This document shows, piece by piece, positions 53,555 to 63,656 of a DNA stretch of 64,000 nt (its first letter is position 1; every line of letters begins with the position of its first letter). The notes beneath the pieces were generated by a model. It made no database searches and was not told where the DNA came from. It saw only the letters and a program-made list of their open reading frames with translations. Both the position numbers and the translations under genes were made by a program. Source of the DNA: Cylindrobasidium torrendii FP15055 ss-10 (Eukaryota > Basidiomycota > Agaricomycetes > Agaricales > Physalacriaceae); contig KN880528.1 of NCBI GenBank assembly GCA_000934385.1, positions 24,027-88,026 of the forward strand, in the 5' to 3' direction.

Positions 53555-54958
53555 ATGTCCACAATGTCTGCCGCAATGACACCGTCGTCCATGGCGTCCG
53601 GTTCAGCCTCCTCCGTCTCCCTCCCACTCCCTTTACCCCCCGCAGACGCCATCCCGTCGGCGTTCGGTGCCTCTGTACGGCAGTGGTGGGCCGCAGGCGA
53701 GAAACAAGGGGCGATAGCGGAGGAGAGGTTGTTGAGACGGTTACCGTTCTACCGTGGATCCAGCCTGGCTGGGTCGTCTACGAAATGCAGATCATCGAAA
53801 GAAAGCACACACAGCGATTCCACCTTCCAACCTGAGGGAAACAGCCAAACCCAATCCGAAGCACCGCCCACCGACCCCGGCGTTTCCGCCTTCTCCAGCA
53901 AAGTCCCGCTCCCCTCGAACCCCAAACACTTCCTCAACACCTTCACCATGTCCTCCACATCCCCACGCACCCCCTCCTCCCCGCCTCCCGCCGTGCTGCT
54001 CCACGGGTACGGCGCCGGGCTCGGGTTCTTCTTCCACAACTACCTTCCCCTCAGCCAATGGGCTTCCCGCCGCTCAACATCGGTCTACGCCGTAGACTGG
54101 CTTGGGATGGGCCGATCCGCACGCCCGCCGTTCTCGATCAAATCCCCCCGAAGCGATACGGCGGCGCGCGTAGCCGAGGCGGAGTCTTTCTTTATTGATG
54201 CGCTGGAGGAGTGGCGCGGTGTGCAGGGGTTGGAGAGGATGACGCTCATCGGGCATAGTCTTGGAGCGTATTTTAGTTTGGCGTATGCGTTGAAGTATCC
54301 GGAGAGAGTGGCGCGGTTGGTGTTGCTTTCGCCTGCGGGGGTGCCGAGGGCGCCGGGAAGTACCGTGCTTAGTGCGGAGGTGGATGCGCCGGATGGTGCC
54401 GTCGGCAGACCGGGAGGGATGACGAAGGAGGGGACAGAGGAAACCGTGAGGAAAGTCGAGGAAACGCAGAACCAGGTTAAGGAGAGGGAGAGTCGGGCGA
54501 GGAAGTTGTTCACGTATCTGTGGGAGGAGGGATGGAGCCCGTTCCAGGTTGTGCGTTCGGCGTTTGTCTGGGGTCCTATGCTTGTGGGGAAATACTCTGC
54601 CCGGAGGTTCCCTGGATTAGACGAACAGGAAACGAGGGATATGCATGCGTATATGCTTAACATCACTCTCGCTAAGGGCTCCGGCGAGTACTGTATCTCG
54701 CATATCCTCGCCCCAGGCGCACACGCGCGCATGCCTATGGTGGACCGTGTCAAAGACATAAAGGTCCCGGTGACGTTCGTGTATGGGGACCATGATTGGA
54801 TGGATCCGGAGGGTGGGAGGGATGCGGTGGAGAAGATGAGGGAGGCGGGGAATGGGGAGGGGAGGATGTATGTGGTGGGGAATGCGGGGCATCATTTGTA
54901 TATTGATAATCCGAAGTTGGTTAATGATCTGTTGGTGAAGGAGTTGGAGAGGACGTAG
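53555..54958 (+). CDS. Alpha/beta hydrolase of the CLD1/ICT1/ABHD4-5 family
   Basis: Likely mitochondrial or lipid-droplet phospholipid (lyso)acylhydrolase/acyltransferase; yeast Cld1 deacylates cardiolipin. A single 467-codon exon. The N-terminus is Ser/Ala-rich, followed by SVRQWWAAGEKQGAIAEERL and LRRLPFYR. The fold shows the oxyanion HGYGAG in AVLLHGYGAGLGFFFHNYLP, YAVDWLGMGRSARPPF, the nucleophile elbow GHSLG in MTLIGHSLGAYFSLAYALKY, LVLLSPAGVPRAPGS, the acid region VTFVYGDHDWMDPEGGRDAV and the catalytic His in NAGHHLYIDNPKLVNDLL, which also forms the family HxxxxD motif. A ~50-residue Ser/Pro-rich insertion precedes the core strand. Confidence 0.9.
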   Translation: MSTMSAAMTPSSMASGSASSVSLPLPLPPADAIPSAFGASVRQWWAAGEKQGAIAEERLLRRLPFYRGSSLAGSSTKCRSSKESTHSDSTFQPEGNSQTQSEAPPTDPGVSAFSSKVPLPSNPKHFLNTFTMSSTSPRTPSSPPPAVLLHGYGAGLGFFFHNYLPLSQWASRRSTSVYAVDWLGMGRSARPPFSIKSPRSDTAARVAEAESFFIDALEEWRGVQGLERMTLIGHSLGAYFSLAYALKYPERVARLVLLSPAGVPRAPGSTVLSAEVDAPDGAVGRPGGMTKEGTEETVRKVEETQNQVKERESRARKLFTYLWEEGWSPFQVVRSAFVWGPMLVGKYSARRFPGLDEQETRDMHAYMLNITLAKGSGEYCISHILAPGAHARMPMVDRVKDIKVPVTFVYGDHDWMDPEGGRDAVEKMREAGNGEGRMYVVGNAGHHLYIDNPKLVNDLLVKELERT

Positions 54959-55382
54959 GAGGTGGGAGGTGGGAGGTGGGAGGTGTGGGATGTAGTGTAC
55001 TTGACTAACTTGTGGATTTGGATTTGGATCGTCTTTTACGGATATTTATGGATTTGGTAGCTTACCTTTTTGACACTCCGACATTTATTTGACAATCTTT
55101 CAATGCTCACAGAAAGTTTCGCATGGGAATTGTTGCACAACGACGCTCACATTAGGATGGGGATTTGTGGGGTCAAACATGGAACTGTACAGCACTGAGT
55201 AATTGTGTGCTATTCGGCGTCAACGTTCAACGCGCGCAGACGCAAAAGAAAACCAAAACCAATATAGTCCGAAAAACAAGCAAAAACGCAGGTCACGCGT
55301 GCCCGGCGTACAGCACTTAATTGTGACAGTGCATTCACCAAACAAAAAACCAAAAATATGCACGTCAAGCACATGCTATGAT
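54959..55382. other. Spacer with terminator of tRNA-Pro 4
   Basis: 424 bp. It starts with a GAGGTGG repeat (54957-54985, four copies of GGGAGGT-like units). Plus-strand A-runs at 55343-55349 and 55353-55357 are minus-strand T-run terminators for the tRNA. Nothing else recognised. Confidence 0.5.
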
Positions 55383-55492
55383 GGGCTTGACCGGGAATTG
55401 AACCCGGGACCTCCTGCAATGCTTGGTCCTCCCCACGAGGGAGGGGGCGTGTTAAGCCCGAAGCAGGAATCATACTACTAGACCATCAAGCC
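55383..55492 (-). tRNA. tRNA-Pro (CGG), second copy, with 38-nt intron
   Basis: 5' half 55492-55457, intron 55419-55456, 3' half 55418-55383. Both halves are identical to tRNA-Pro 1 (49235-49344) and the intron has the same length, but its sequence shares little beyond the ends and a C-rich/G-rich stem (GCCCCCTCCC versus GGGGAGG). Confidence 0.93.
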
Positions 55493-55966
55493 TGGATTAG
55501 GGGTTGGGATGGAGAACACCATGGGCCCATACCCATAATGATAGAAGGGACGTCTGAATCTGAATCTGCAAGCGAGGTGTGATGGTGGTGCGCATAGTTC
55601 GTATTGAGCGTAGGGTTAAGAGGGCATTGGGGTAAGTGTGGCAGTAGAAGAAGGAGTGCAGTGGACGATGGACACTGCATACTACATAGAGACTCGAGTC
55701 TCGAGAGCAAATGATCGGTAGACGATCGGGGTGATTGAGCATTTGATTTGATCCTGGGGCTTTCTCTCTCGCTCTCACTCCTCGCCTTTTTCGTCTATCT
55801 TCTGGTCCGGTTTTATCTGCTCGATTCTGCTTCATCACATAAAAGAAGGAAGAGCAACAACAAACCAGTGAATTAGAAGTAGGACTAAGCAGAAGCAAGT
55901 TACGCACGAATAGGCAGCAACAATTGTCGCAGCCGATACAACCAAGCAGCCCCAAAAGCAAAAGCA
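55493..55966. other. Spacer upstream of the LLP-like gene
   Basis: 474 bp. No gene supported. The last 100 bp are A-rich on the plus strand (leader of the LLP-like gene). Confidence 0.4.
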
Positions 55967-56686
55967 ATGGCCAAATCCCTCCGCTCCAAAACCAAACGCG
56001 CACACCGCGCAGACAAGCGCACCAGCGGTGTCTACGGCGCGCTCGAAGCCGCCCGGCTCAACCGCCTAAACACGAAACTGCACCGCGCGAAAGAGGGGAA
56101 GGAGCAGCGCGGTGCGGAGAGGGATGAGCGGGGATTGTGGGGTGCGATTGCTGCTGGTAAAGGACTCGGCGCGGCGGAGGAGGAGGTTAGGGTGAGGGAG
56201 GAGGAGATGAGGGAGAGGGAGAGGGAGGGGGAGGAGGCGAGGGAGGCAAGGGAGAGGGGGGAAGGTGCGTTTTTTTTGTTTTGTTGAGCTTGCGTTTCTC
56301 TTTTTTGTTTTGAGTGCTTGAATTTTGGGCTTGCTTGATTCGCGTTTGTTGTTGGTTTTCTGGGGGTAGAGAGAGACCAAGACGACGCATCCTTAGATTC
56401 TTTTTTTCATCCCACATCCCCTTGATCCTCCCTTCCTCGTTCTCGTTCTCGTTCTCAATTTCCAGCCCCATATCAATTCACGATTCATTCGACGTGTGGC
56501 TGACCCGTACGAGCAGGCATGGACATCGACGCTGAAAAAGTATCCACACACGGGCGGACGCCGGCGCGCAACGACGAATGGCGCGCAGCGAAGGGGATGA
56601 CGCCGCGTGCGAGGAAGACGGCGGTGAATAAGCAGGGTGTCGTCAAGGGCGCTAGAAAAGCGGGGAGGAGCCATCGTAGGAGATGA
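55967..56686 (+). CDS. LLP homolog / DUF2423 nucleolar protein
   Basis: Small basic nucleolar protein linked to 60S biogenesis (human LLPH, yeast YBL028C). MAKSLRSKTKRAHRADKRTS is the family N-terminus, then GVYGALEAARLNRLNTKLHR, a charged helix (EEVRVREEEMREREREGEEA), and after an intron of about 250 nt (56265-56517) MDIDAEKVSTHGRTPARNDE, AAKGMTPRARKT and a basic end KGARKAGRSHRRR. The long intron is unlike the ~50-nt introns around it; a smaller split inside it cannot be excluded. TGA at 56684-56686. Confidence 0.85.
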
Positions 56687-57115
56687 GTTAAAGCGGACCT
56701 TCCCTTCCCTTCCTGTTCCTTAATCATTCATCTGTGCTCTCTTATGCATCTTCCACTTATGCATCTTCCACTTATGCATTGCATTATGCTGTTGCATTAT
56801 TCATTATTCCGTCTGTCATGAAAAATCTGCTACTACCCAGTACCCAATCGCCGCCTGTACACCCAATGCCAATGCCATGTAGCTCTAGAAGAGGTCGCAT
56901 AGGGAAGTGTCGATAGTAATCAGCGCTAGCCAGTGCTCTCTACTAGTACATAACATGAACAACATGTACCGCTTTTTCGATGCTCGTTCGATGCATCGCA
57001 ACCTCGCATTGCCATCACTGCACCGCCAATACCAGAATACCGGCCAATACAAGCCGCCCCTCCGCCCTCCGCCCCGCCCGACGGAAGATTTTGCGCCGCG
57101 CTGCGGCCCTCAGCA
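56687..57115. other. Spacer with short repeat
   Basis: 429 bp. TTATGCATCTTCCACTTATG-type units repeat three times at about 56741-56780. No gene supported. Confidence 0.5.
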
Positions 57116-57195
57116 GGCTTGATGGTCTAGTAGTATGATTCCTTCTTAGGGCAGTCGTTTGGAGGAGGTCCCGGGTTCAATTCCCGGTCAAGCCC
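57116..57195 (+). tRNA. tRNA-Pro (AGG) with 8-nt intron
   Basis: 5' half 57116-57151 (GGCTTGA...CCTTC-TTAGGG), intron CAGTCGTT (57152-57159), 3' half 57160-57195 (TGGAGG...TCAAGCCC). The exons equal those of tRNA-Pro 3. This is the only one of the five on the plus strand. A T-run (CTTTTTC at about 57219) follows as terminator. Confidence 0.92.
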
Positions 57196-58001
57196 ATGCA
57201 GCGAATGGCGAAGACTTACTTTTTCTGTGCGGGGATCGGGATTCGAGACATCGGATACGACGGAGAATCCGGACGACGGACTCCAGAATGCCAAAAATCC
57301 GGCAAATGATTTTTTTTTGGAGTCTTGTTTTAACTGGAGTCCACTGTAACTGTGGAGGGAGGCTCCAATGGCCCTTGAGCTTGAGAGCTTGAGGCTCCAG
57401 ACTTTTGACTCTACTACTCAGATCCAGATTCGAGATGTCTGTAAACCGCAATTAAAATAGTGCTTAGTTACTGTTTCGATTCTCGAATGAAGTGACATGT
57501 CTCCGTTCGGTGCTGCGAGCCTGACTCTCGAGGGTGTGTTTTCAGCGGTATGTGTTCCCTGTTCTATGTACCGACTACCGAATGGCGAAGACACGTAGTT
57601 ATTCGAACAACACGATCTCTGTGGCCAGTAGCGCCGGAATCCAATGTCAACTTAAGCTGGAGTCTTAACAATACAATGGACATCACATCTCAGCGGCTAC
57701 TCACATCACATCTCAGTGGCTACTCACTCCATCGCAGTGCTTCAGTCTTAAATATTCTGAGCTGATCACGTCCGGCATGCGCCTTTCATCTTCCTGAAAA
57801 GAAGGAAAGGCGTAGTGGCCGACCTCCCACCAAGGAAAGGCAAGGCAGGGGTACCCAAAACAAAGCTGGTTTGGCATCACACACATCACATCACATACAC
57901 ATCGCGCAACAACAACAATGGCTTGAAGCATCACGCCTGAGTAACACATCGCACGCACACACGCACATACGCACACACAAAACCCCAAAGAATCATATGC
58001 A
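57196..58001. other. Spacer with no supported gene
   Basis: 806 bp. Contains GCGAATGGCGAAGAC at about 57200 and CCGAATGGCGAAGAC at about 57578 (direct repeat), GAGGCTCCA repeats at 57360-57400, and two copies of CACATCTCAG(C/T)GGCTACTCA at about 57682-57730. CA-rich near 57880-57980. These look like decayed repeats; no coding potential seen. Confidence 0.45.
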
Positions 58002-60315
58002 TCACCGCTCATTCAAATGAAACTCCCCCGCCTCCTCCGTAAGCCTCGAAATATCCGTAAGCTCCCAGATCGCAGAATCCAGCGGCGCGACGGTGCTGAG
58101 CGTCGGGCTCTGCGTGTGCGTTGCGGTGAGGAGCGCGGGGGTGTGTCCTTGGATGCGGAAGATGATGCGGTTGCAGAGGATGGAGTGGAAGATGCGGAGG
58201 GGGCCTGCGGAGCGTTTTGCCATTTCCTGTGCAAACCATTTCGATGTCAGTACGCCTCAAAGGCAAGGGAAAGGGAAAGGGAACGCACGGGTTTCGCGAT
58301 AGGAAGTATAACGTTGATTAATGATACAATGAGCATGTACACATAGAATATTATACCTGTGTGTGCGTGCGTTAGCCTTCTATGCCTCTCTTTCCGTTTC
58401 CCGCTCTCCCTCTTTCCTGTGCATTGTACGCGAGAAGCGGCGGGAAGAGAGAGAGGAGGGGAGAAGGGAAAAAGGAGGTGCGTGCCACAATGGGACAAGG
58501 AGAAGAAGACGAAAAGACGTAGTACGTACTGTCAGAATACAGCCGCATAACCCAGGGAGACGACGACCGCTGTTTCGACGCTTTCACGATCGTGAGAATG
58601 CCGACGACTGTATAACAAGTCAGCCTCTTTGCTTTTCGTGGGCCGTGTAAAGCCTGGCGCGCGCTCGAAAAGGAGCGATCCACACGTCTTGAAAGGAGCG
58701 CGCCGACGCCGACGTCCGCGCGCCATCCCGACCAGACCCCGTCGCCCAACCGCACCGTCCCGGTAGAGAAAAAAGAACGTGAAAAAAAGAATAAAAAACG
58801 CACGCGTTTCATAAAACAGGAGAATGATATAGGTCCCGATAGCTATCGGGTCGGCATACGCGACATCGCATGCGCCCGCGCTGTCCAATTTGTCTGTACG
58901 TCAAAATGCACATCAGAAATTCGGTTTTTGTGTGCCGGTCAGTTTATATATCAGAAGGGAAGGGGTGTGGGTGTGGGTGTGGTGGGGATGGGCGGAATGG
59001 GCGGAATGATGAGGAGCCATGCCAGGCAGCCCTGAATTGGATGGGGAGATAGAGATAGAGATGGGGATGGGGTTGGGGATGAGGGAGACGTACATTGGAT
59101 CGTGGCGAGCTGGAGCTGTACGAACACGAGGCAAGGGACGCCGCAGACCTAATAGTCAACAAGGATCAGTCGACGAAGATGAAGAGGAGGGTGAGTGAGA
59201 ATGATGGTGACAGTAGAACTGGGATAGTAGAACTGGGGATAGGACTGGGGACTGTGGACTGTGAACTGAGGAGCGAGTAGTAGGACTGGGGAGCGATAGA
59301 CCGGGAGAAAGAGACGCACAATAACGAGAACGATGAACAAGATAAGCACGCGTTTGTCGCCGAGCCAGAAGGCGTATGTGCGGATAGCCAGGATCACTGT
59401 GGTGTGCCGTCAGCTTCAGCCCATGTGTGCGGAGGAATGGATGTGCGGAGTGGAAGGATGCGGACTGAGGTTTCTGCGATGGAGGTAGTCCCTCTGCGAG
59501 GGATGTAGTCCTTTGCGATCGAGGTAGTCCCTTTGCGATCGAGGTAGTCCCTGCTCAGATGGCAGGAGGAGGACTGGGCAGATGGCAGGAGGACTGGGCA
59601 GATGGAAGGCGCCCCTGCGATAGAGGAGGCAAGGGGAAGGGACGTACTCTCAGAAACGAGAACCCCGAGGACGATGAACCATGTCATGATCGCGTCGTTC
59701 TTGTGGCATTTCTAACATAATTTGTATCCCGGGTTAGTTCAATCGTGCGAACCCCATTCCCATCCAGAAAGCACCTGGACTGTGTTGTGTCCGAATAGCA
59801 CTACGCGACAGGAGGGCAGTAGCGTTAGTTGAAGTTGAATGAAGGGAAGATGAGCATACGATCAAGCTGAAGGAATGTATCGACAAAGGGCATGTATCGG
59901 TTGAGGAAGAATAGCAATCCGGTGAATGTGAATGCGTTCGGCCAGATGAAAGCAATCTGTGAAGCAAGCTGTTAGCATCTCTCTATTCTATCATGACAAC
60001 GAGGAGACAAGAAGCTAGGATGGAGGGATAGACACGCGAAGAAGAGGGAGAGGAATCACATACCTCGAGATCCAGTGTACAGACATAATCATAAACCTAT
60101 ATCTCCATGAGCCCCTTTGCCCCTCCCCCCAAAGAAACAGAAGACGCACCAAGAGCGTCGTACATGCCACACTGGTCGCCGGGATGTACGTGATACTCTG
60201 CCCAAAACACACATCAGCCTTCAGCCTTCACCTCAACGCATTCCTAGCATTATGAAGAAAAAGTGGCTGCATTATGAAAAAGTAGAATGGCTGCATTACT
60301 CACAGTTTGTGGCAT
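58002..60315 (-). CDS. DUF6533-like multi-pass membrane protein
   Basis: Agaricomycete-expanded membrane protein with GPCR-like layout and unknown role. From ATG 60315 the first exon is MPQT, joined to SITYIPATSVACTTLL, VYDYVCTLDLE, then WPNAFTFTGLLFFLNRYMPF and VDTFLQLD, the DUF6533 signature region (YDY...LE...W...FFLNRY). Later segments: MTWFIVLGVLVSE, VILAIRTYAFWLGDKRVLIL, FIVLVIVRLF, IGTYIILLFYETR, IVKASKQRSSSPWVMRLYSD, GIIFYVYMLIVSLINVILPI and AGPLRIFHSILCNRIIFRIQ, ending EAGEFHLNER at TGA 58004-58002. About eight introns; exon borders are approximate and the first exon is the least certain. Confidence 0.75.
59473..59608. repeat. Two minisatellites in an intron of the DUF6533-like gene
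   Basis: First, four ~20-bp units of TTGCGATCGAGGTAGTCCCT type (59473-59552). Second, about three units of ACTGGGCAGATGGCAGGAGG type (59554-59605). They lie between exons ending and starting near 59400 and 59640. Confidence 0.75.
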
Positions 60316-60921
60316 CCCCGCTCACAGCGGCATGGGTAGTAAGTGGTAGCAAAAGCAAGCAGAAACGTGAAAGGTGATGGTAGCAAGACAAGCAAGGGCA
60401 AAAGTAAAAGCATCGCTGCAACGTACCTGGCCATGGTCGATGATCAGGGTTTTTGGTATGGCGGCCGACACCAAGCCGACACCCGCGCGCGTGCTATCAA
60501 TTATGCCGGCGCTATGTGCTTATTGGTACCGGTGACTCGGTTTAGCTTTTTCATTGCAAATTCTCGGAAAGTTCCCTGTCTTTTTTTGTGGCTGTTTTTC
60601 GGACAGAGGGGAATCTTGGGATGGCTGGCTGGGGTTGTTGCTCTACTACTAGGAATATGCCTCATCATAACGTCAGTATACTGTAATAAGGGTTCTTGGT
60701 ATCCTCGTCCCTTGTAGTACTAGTTGCATCCAGACTTCCAGTAACAAGCTCTCTCTACAACTGTCCCCGCGACTCCAAACAAGGGCGGCATTCGTTACGC
60801 CAACTAACGCTAGTACAACACACTGTATACTACACATAGTACAACTTAATCTAGAACACCTCAGCACTAGACCCCTTAGCACATCATCCTCAGCCCTCGT
60901 CGACAACCTCAGTCCTCGGCC
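60316..60921. other. Intergenic region
   Basis: 606 bp between two minus-strand genes. GGCTGCATTA(C/T) repeats near 60265-60300 (AAAAAGTGGCTGCATTATG, AAAAAGTAGAATGGCTGCAT). A hydrophobic 124-codon plus-strand ORF (60343-60717) lacks splice or family support. Confidence 0.4.
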
Positions 60922-63557
60922 TCAGTCCTCATCCTCAGAATCCGACCCCAAGTCTATCGTAGGCATCTCCTCGTCGTCATCCTCCTCATCCACAACCACC
61001 ACAGGTACCGTCGGCCGTGCTACGGCTGCCGGGGTGGCTTTTGGCTTGGGCGCAGGCGTCGCTCCGAAGGATATGGCTGCCGGTACTGCAGGCGTAGAGA
61101 ATGTGGCTGCAGGTTCGGGCGCAGAGACCATTGTGGTGTTATCCTGCACCGAAGCAGGACCAGTAAGAGCAGGCGCAGGCGCACTCGGCGCAAGCGTAGG
61201 AGGAGCAAAAGCAGGCGCTGTCAAAGCAGACGCAAGGGGAGGAGGCAGAGGAGTGGGAACCACATCACCCATCACCACATCCTCCTTCACCATTTCAGCC
61301 GAACCACCGTTCCCCAACCCTAACGCCTCCCGAATGGTCTTCTCCTCATTGCTCTCCTCCGCATGGAACAGCGACAGCGTCTCGACGTGCGGCATCGAGC
61401 GTACCAGCGGCGGGACGCGGGGGTGAATGAGTAAGTCCAGTGTCTACAATACAAATGCACCCCGTCAGTTCTTCTTCTCAAAGACAGTGTGAGAGGGGGG
61501 TCTGCACATACCGTAGACGCCCGCGCATTCCGCAAAACCACAGCAAGAGCCTTACTCGCCGCATTAGACGTCCCCACACTCAACCCAACAGCAACCTCCC
61601 TCACACGCTCAAGCAGCCTCGCATGGAGCGTCGGGTCCCGCGAAATCGACCCCACCGCGCGCTGCGGCAAGAACAGCAAAATCGATAGAACAACGCGGGA
61701 AGAGATGGAGTGTGTAGCGGGGCTGACGCCCACACCGCTTAGCACCAGCTGTAAGACTGGCAAACACTCGTTTAGTCTTGGGGCTACGAGAGAAAATGAG
61801 ATGGGAGGAGGAACGAACGTACCCCGGCATGCGGCAAGCACCGTCTCGCCATCGTCCGCCGTACTGAAAAGCAAATCCCGGGACGTTTTGAAGACTTCGT
61901 CGCCTTCGAATGCACTAGCTTTACGTTTTTTCCTTTTGTTGCCGCTGTTAGCAGCAGTGGGCTGGTCCTTGGATTCCGCCATGTCCGATTGAGAGGGCAG
62001 CACCACGGAGACGAGCGACAGGGCGGTGCGTGCAATGCGGTTCCGTGTCGTCTCGGAGTGCAGAGGCAGTCCATGAGTGAGGATCGATTCAAGAGCTAAC
62101 AAGAAGGGCAATCTCTTCGCGCTTCAAGAAAGCGGTCGTTAGCACAATCAGGCGTGGTGGTAGTCAACATACTATGAATCCGGCCGTTCCAAATGGTGAA
62201 CAAGCAGCGTTGCGAATCGAAGCGAATGGGGAGACAAGTGTGTCCGTAATCTGCATACACAGATGAGCAACAAATATAAGGGAAGGGGACCGTGCGACGC
62301 TTACTGATTAGCCAAAACACTGACAAGCTCGCTCCCATATTTCCAGACATAGGGAAGGGTGCTTGCCGCCATGATATGGGTGTTCATATCCAGATAGCTT
62401 TCTCCCTACGAAAAACCAATGAGGATTTCGATGCAATCGGGTCAATGCCAATCTGCATACCTTGCGCTCATCCTTTCCTAAAGTGAGAAGCTGTTGCGCA
62501 AACGCTACCAAGGCGCCAATGGGTATTTGGACTGGTCGTTGAACGTCTGACCCGAACAGGTCGGTAAGGACTGTAACGCAGCACCTGATACGGTCAAGGT
62601 TCAGAGACACAGTGATGCTCGGTTGGTCAATCGCTGGATGGTTTGCTATACACGAGTTAGTCAGACACATGCATAAGAGAGAGATAGATAGCATACCAGG
62701 TTGTGTCAATGCCGTCCTCAAGAACCCTACTGCGTTCGTTCCAAAGGCTAGGGTGTCCTCCACACTCTTCTTCCACAAGTTCGTCGCGCCGACTTTGCCT
62801 CCAGTCATGGGAAGTGTAGCATACAGTCTCGAAGCAGCCTTGAGGATCGCAGGATGTGTAGGCGAAGGAGCGCGTCCATCAAGCAGCTTCAATGCAATAG
62901 TGGAAAGTGCAGCCTGGTTCGCGCGGTGAAGGGTGGGATATAGTGATATTATCTTCGTGAGGGTTCGTAGAAGAAGAAGCTGAACAACACTTTCAGCAAG
63001 TAGTCGCAAGTTTCGCATGTATGTCAACGCACCTGGAATTCAAGATCGCATCCTCCGTGGTTCAGCAAGGCCATGATAGCGGCGGTGAATTTGGGTACAT
63101 TCGGCGTACACACTTGACGCTGGAATTCCGGGACGTCCGTGGCATTGCTGAAGATGATACGGCAAAGATTCAACGATGCAGAAAGAACCTGAGGAGTCTC
63201 TTTTCGCTACATAAGAACCCATTGAGCATTGAACTTGTTGTAGAAGAGAGAACACACTGAAAGATTGGGAACAGCAACACCAAGCCAACTCTGGGCATTC
63301 TCAATCATTGCGGATTTTGAGTGCATGGACGTTCTGTGTGCTAGGCATAGTCCAGCCCAACGCGCATGTACTTCTTTCGAGTGAATGAGGGAGTTTATCC
63401 TGGCAATCCATTTGGGTAGATGACTGGAGGGTGAAAGGACAGCGGCATTCAGAGATGCGATGACTGCTGGGATATTTTGTGCTGCCGAGGTGTCTGTGGC
63501 CAAATGCAGTTGCAGCGCGACCTTGAGAGGGTGCGTCGCGTCCGAAAAGTTTTCCAT
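60922..63557 (-). CDS. RIX1: Pre-rRNA-processing protein RIX1 (PELP1-like)
   Basis: Scaffold of the Rix1-Ipi1-Ipi3 complex that joins Rea1 to nuclear pre-60S particles. From ATG 63557: MENFSDATHPLKVALQLHLA, then SSHLPKWIARINSLIHSKEV, HARWAGLCLAHRTSMHSKSA and MIENAQSWLGVAVPNLS, the conserved RIX1 start. Further helical repeats include LRTLTKIISLYPTLHRANQA, LKAASRLYATLPMTGGKVGA and VEDTLAFGTNAVGFLRTALT. The C-terminus is Ala/Pro-rich, then acidic (VVVDEEDDDEEMPTIDLGSD), as in PELP1-type proteins. A 5' extension is possible: ATG at 63644 (MAAT), a GTATGT...TTAG intron and HLVF joining in frame to the same Met. About nine introns. Confidence 0.9.
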
Positions 63558-63656
63558 GAAGACAAGATGCTAATTCCGGACCGATCGCCCGAACCAAAAC
63601 ATGCGAAATTCCAAGAGCCACAGCCTACATACAGTGGCGGCCATAATTGTTGTACA

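Noticed and set aside
60343..60717. 124-codon hydrophobic ORF between DUF6533-like gene and RIX1
   Set aside because: Low complexity, no conserved pattern, no support from splice signals.
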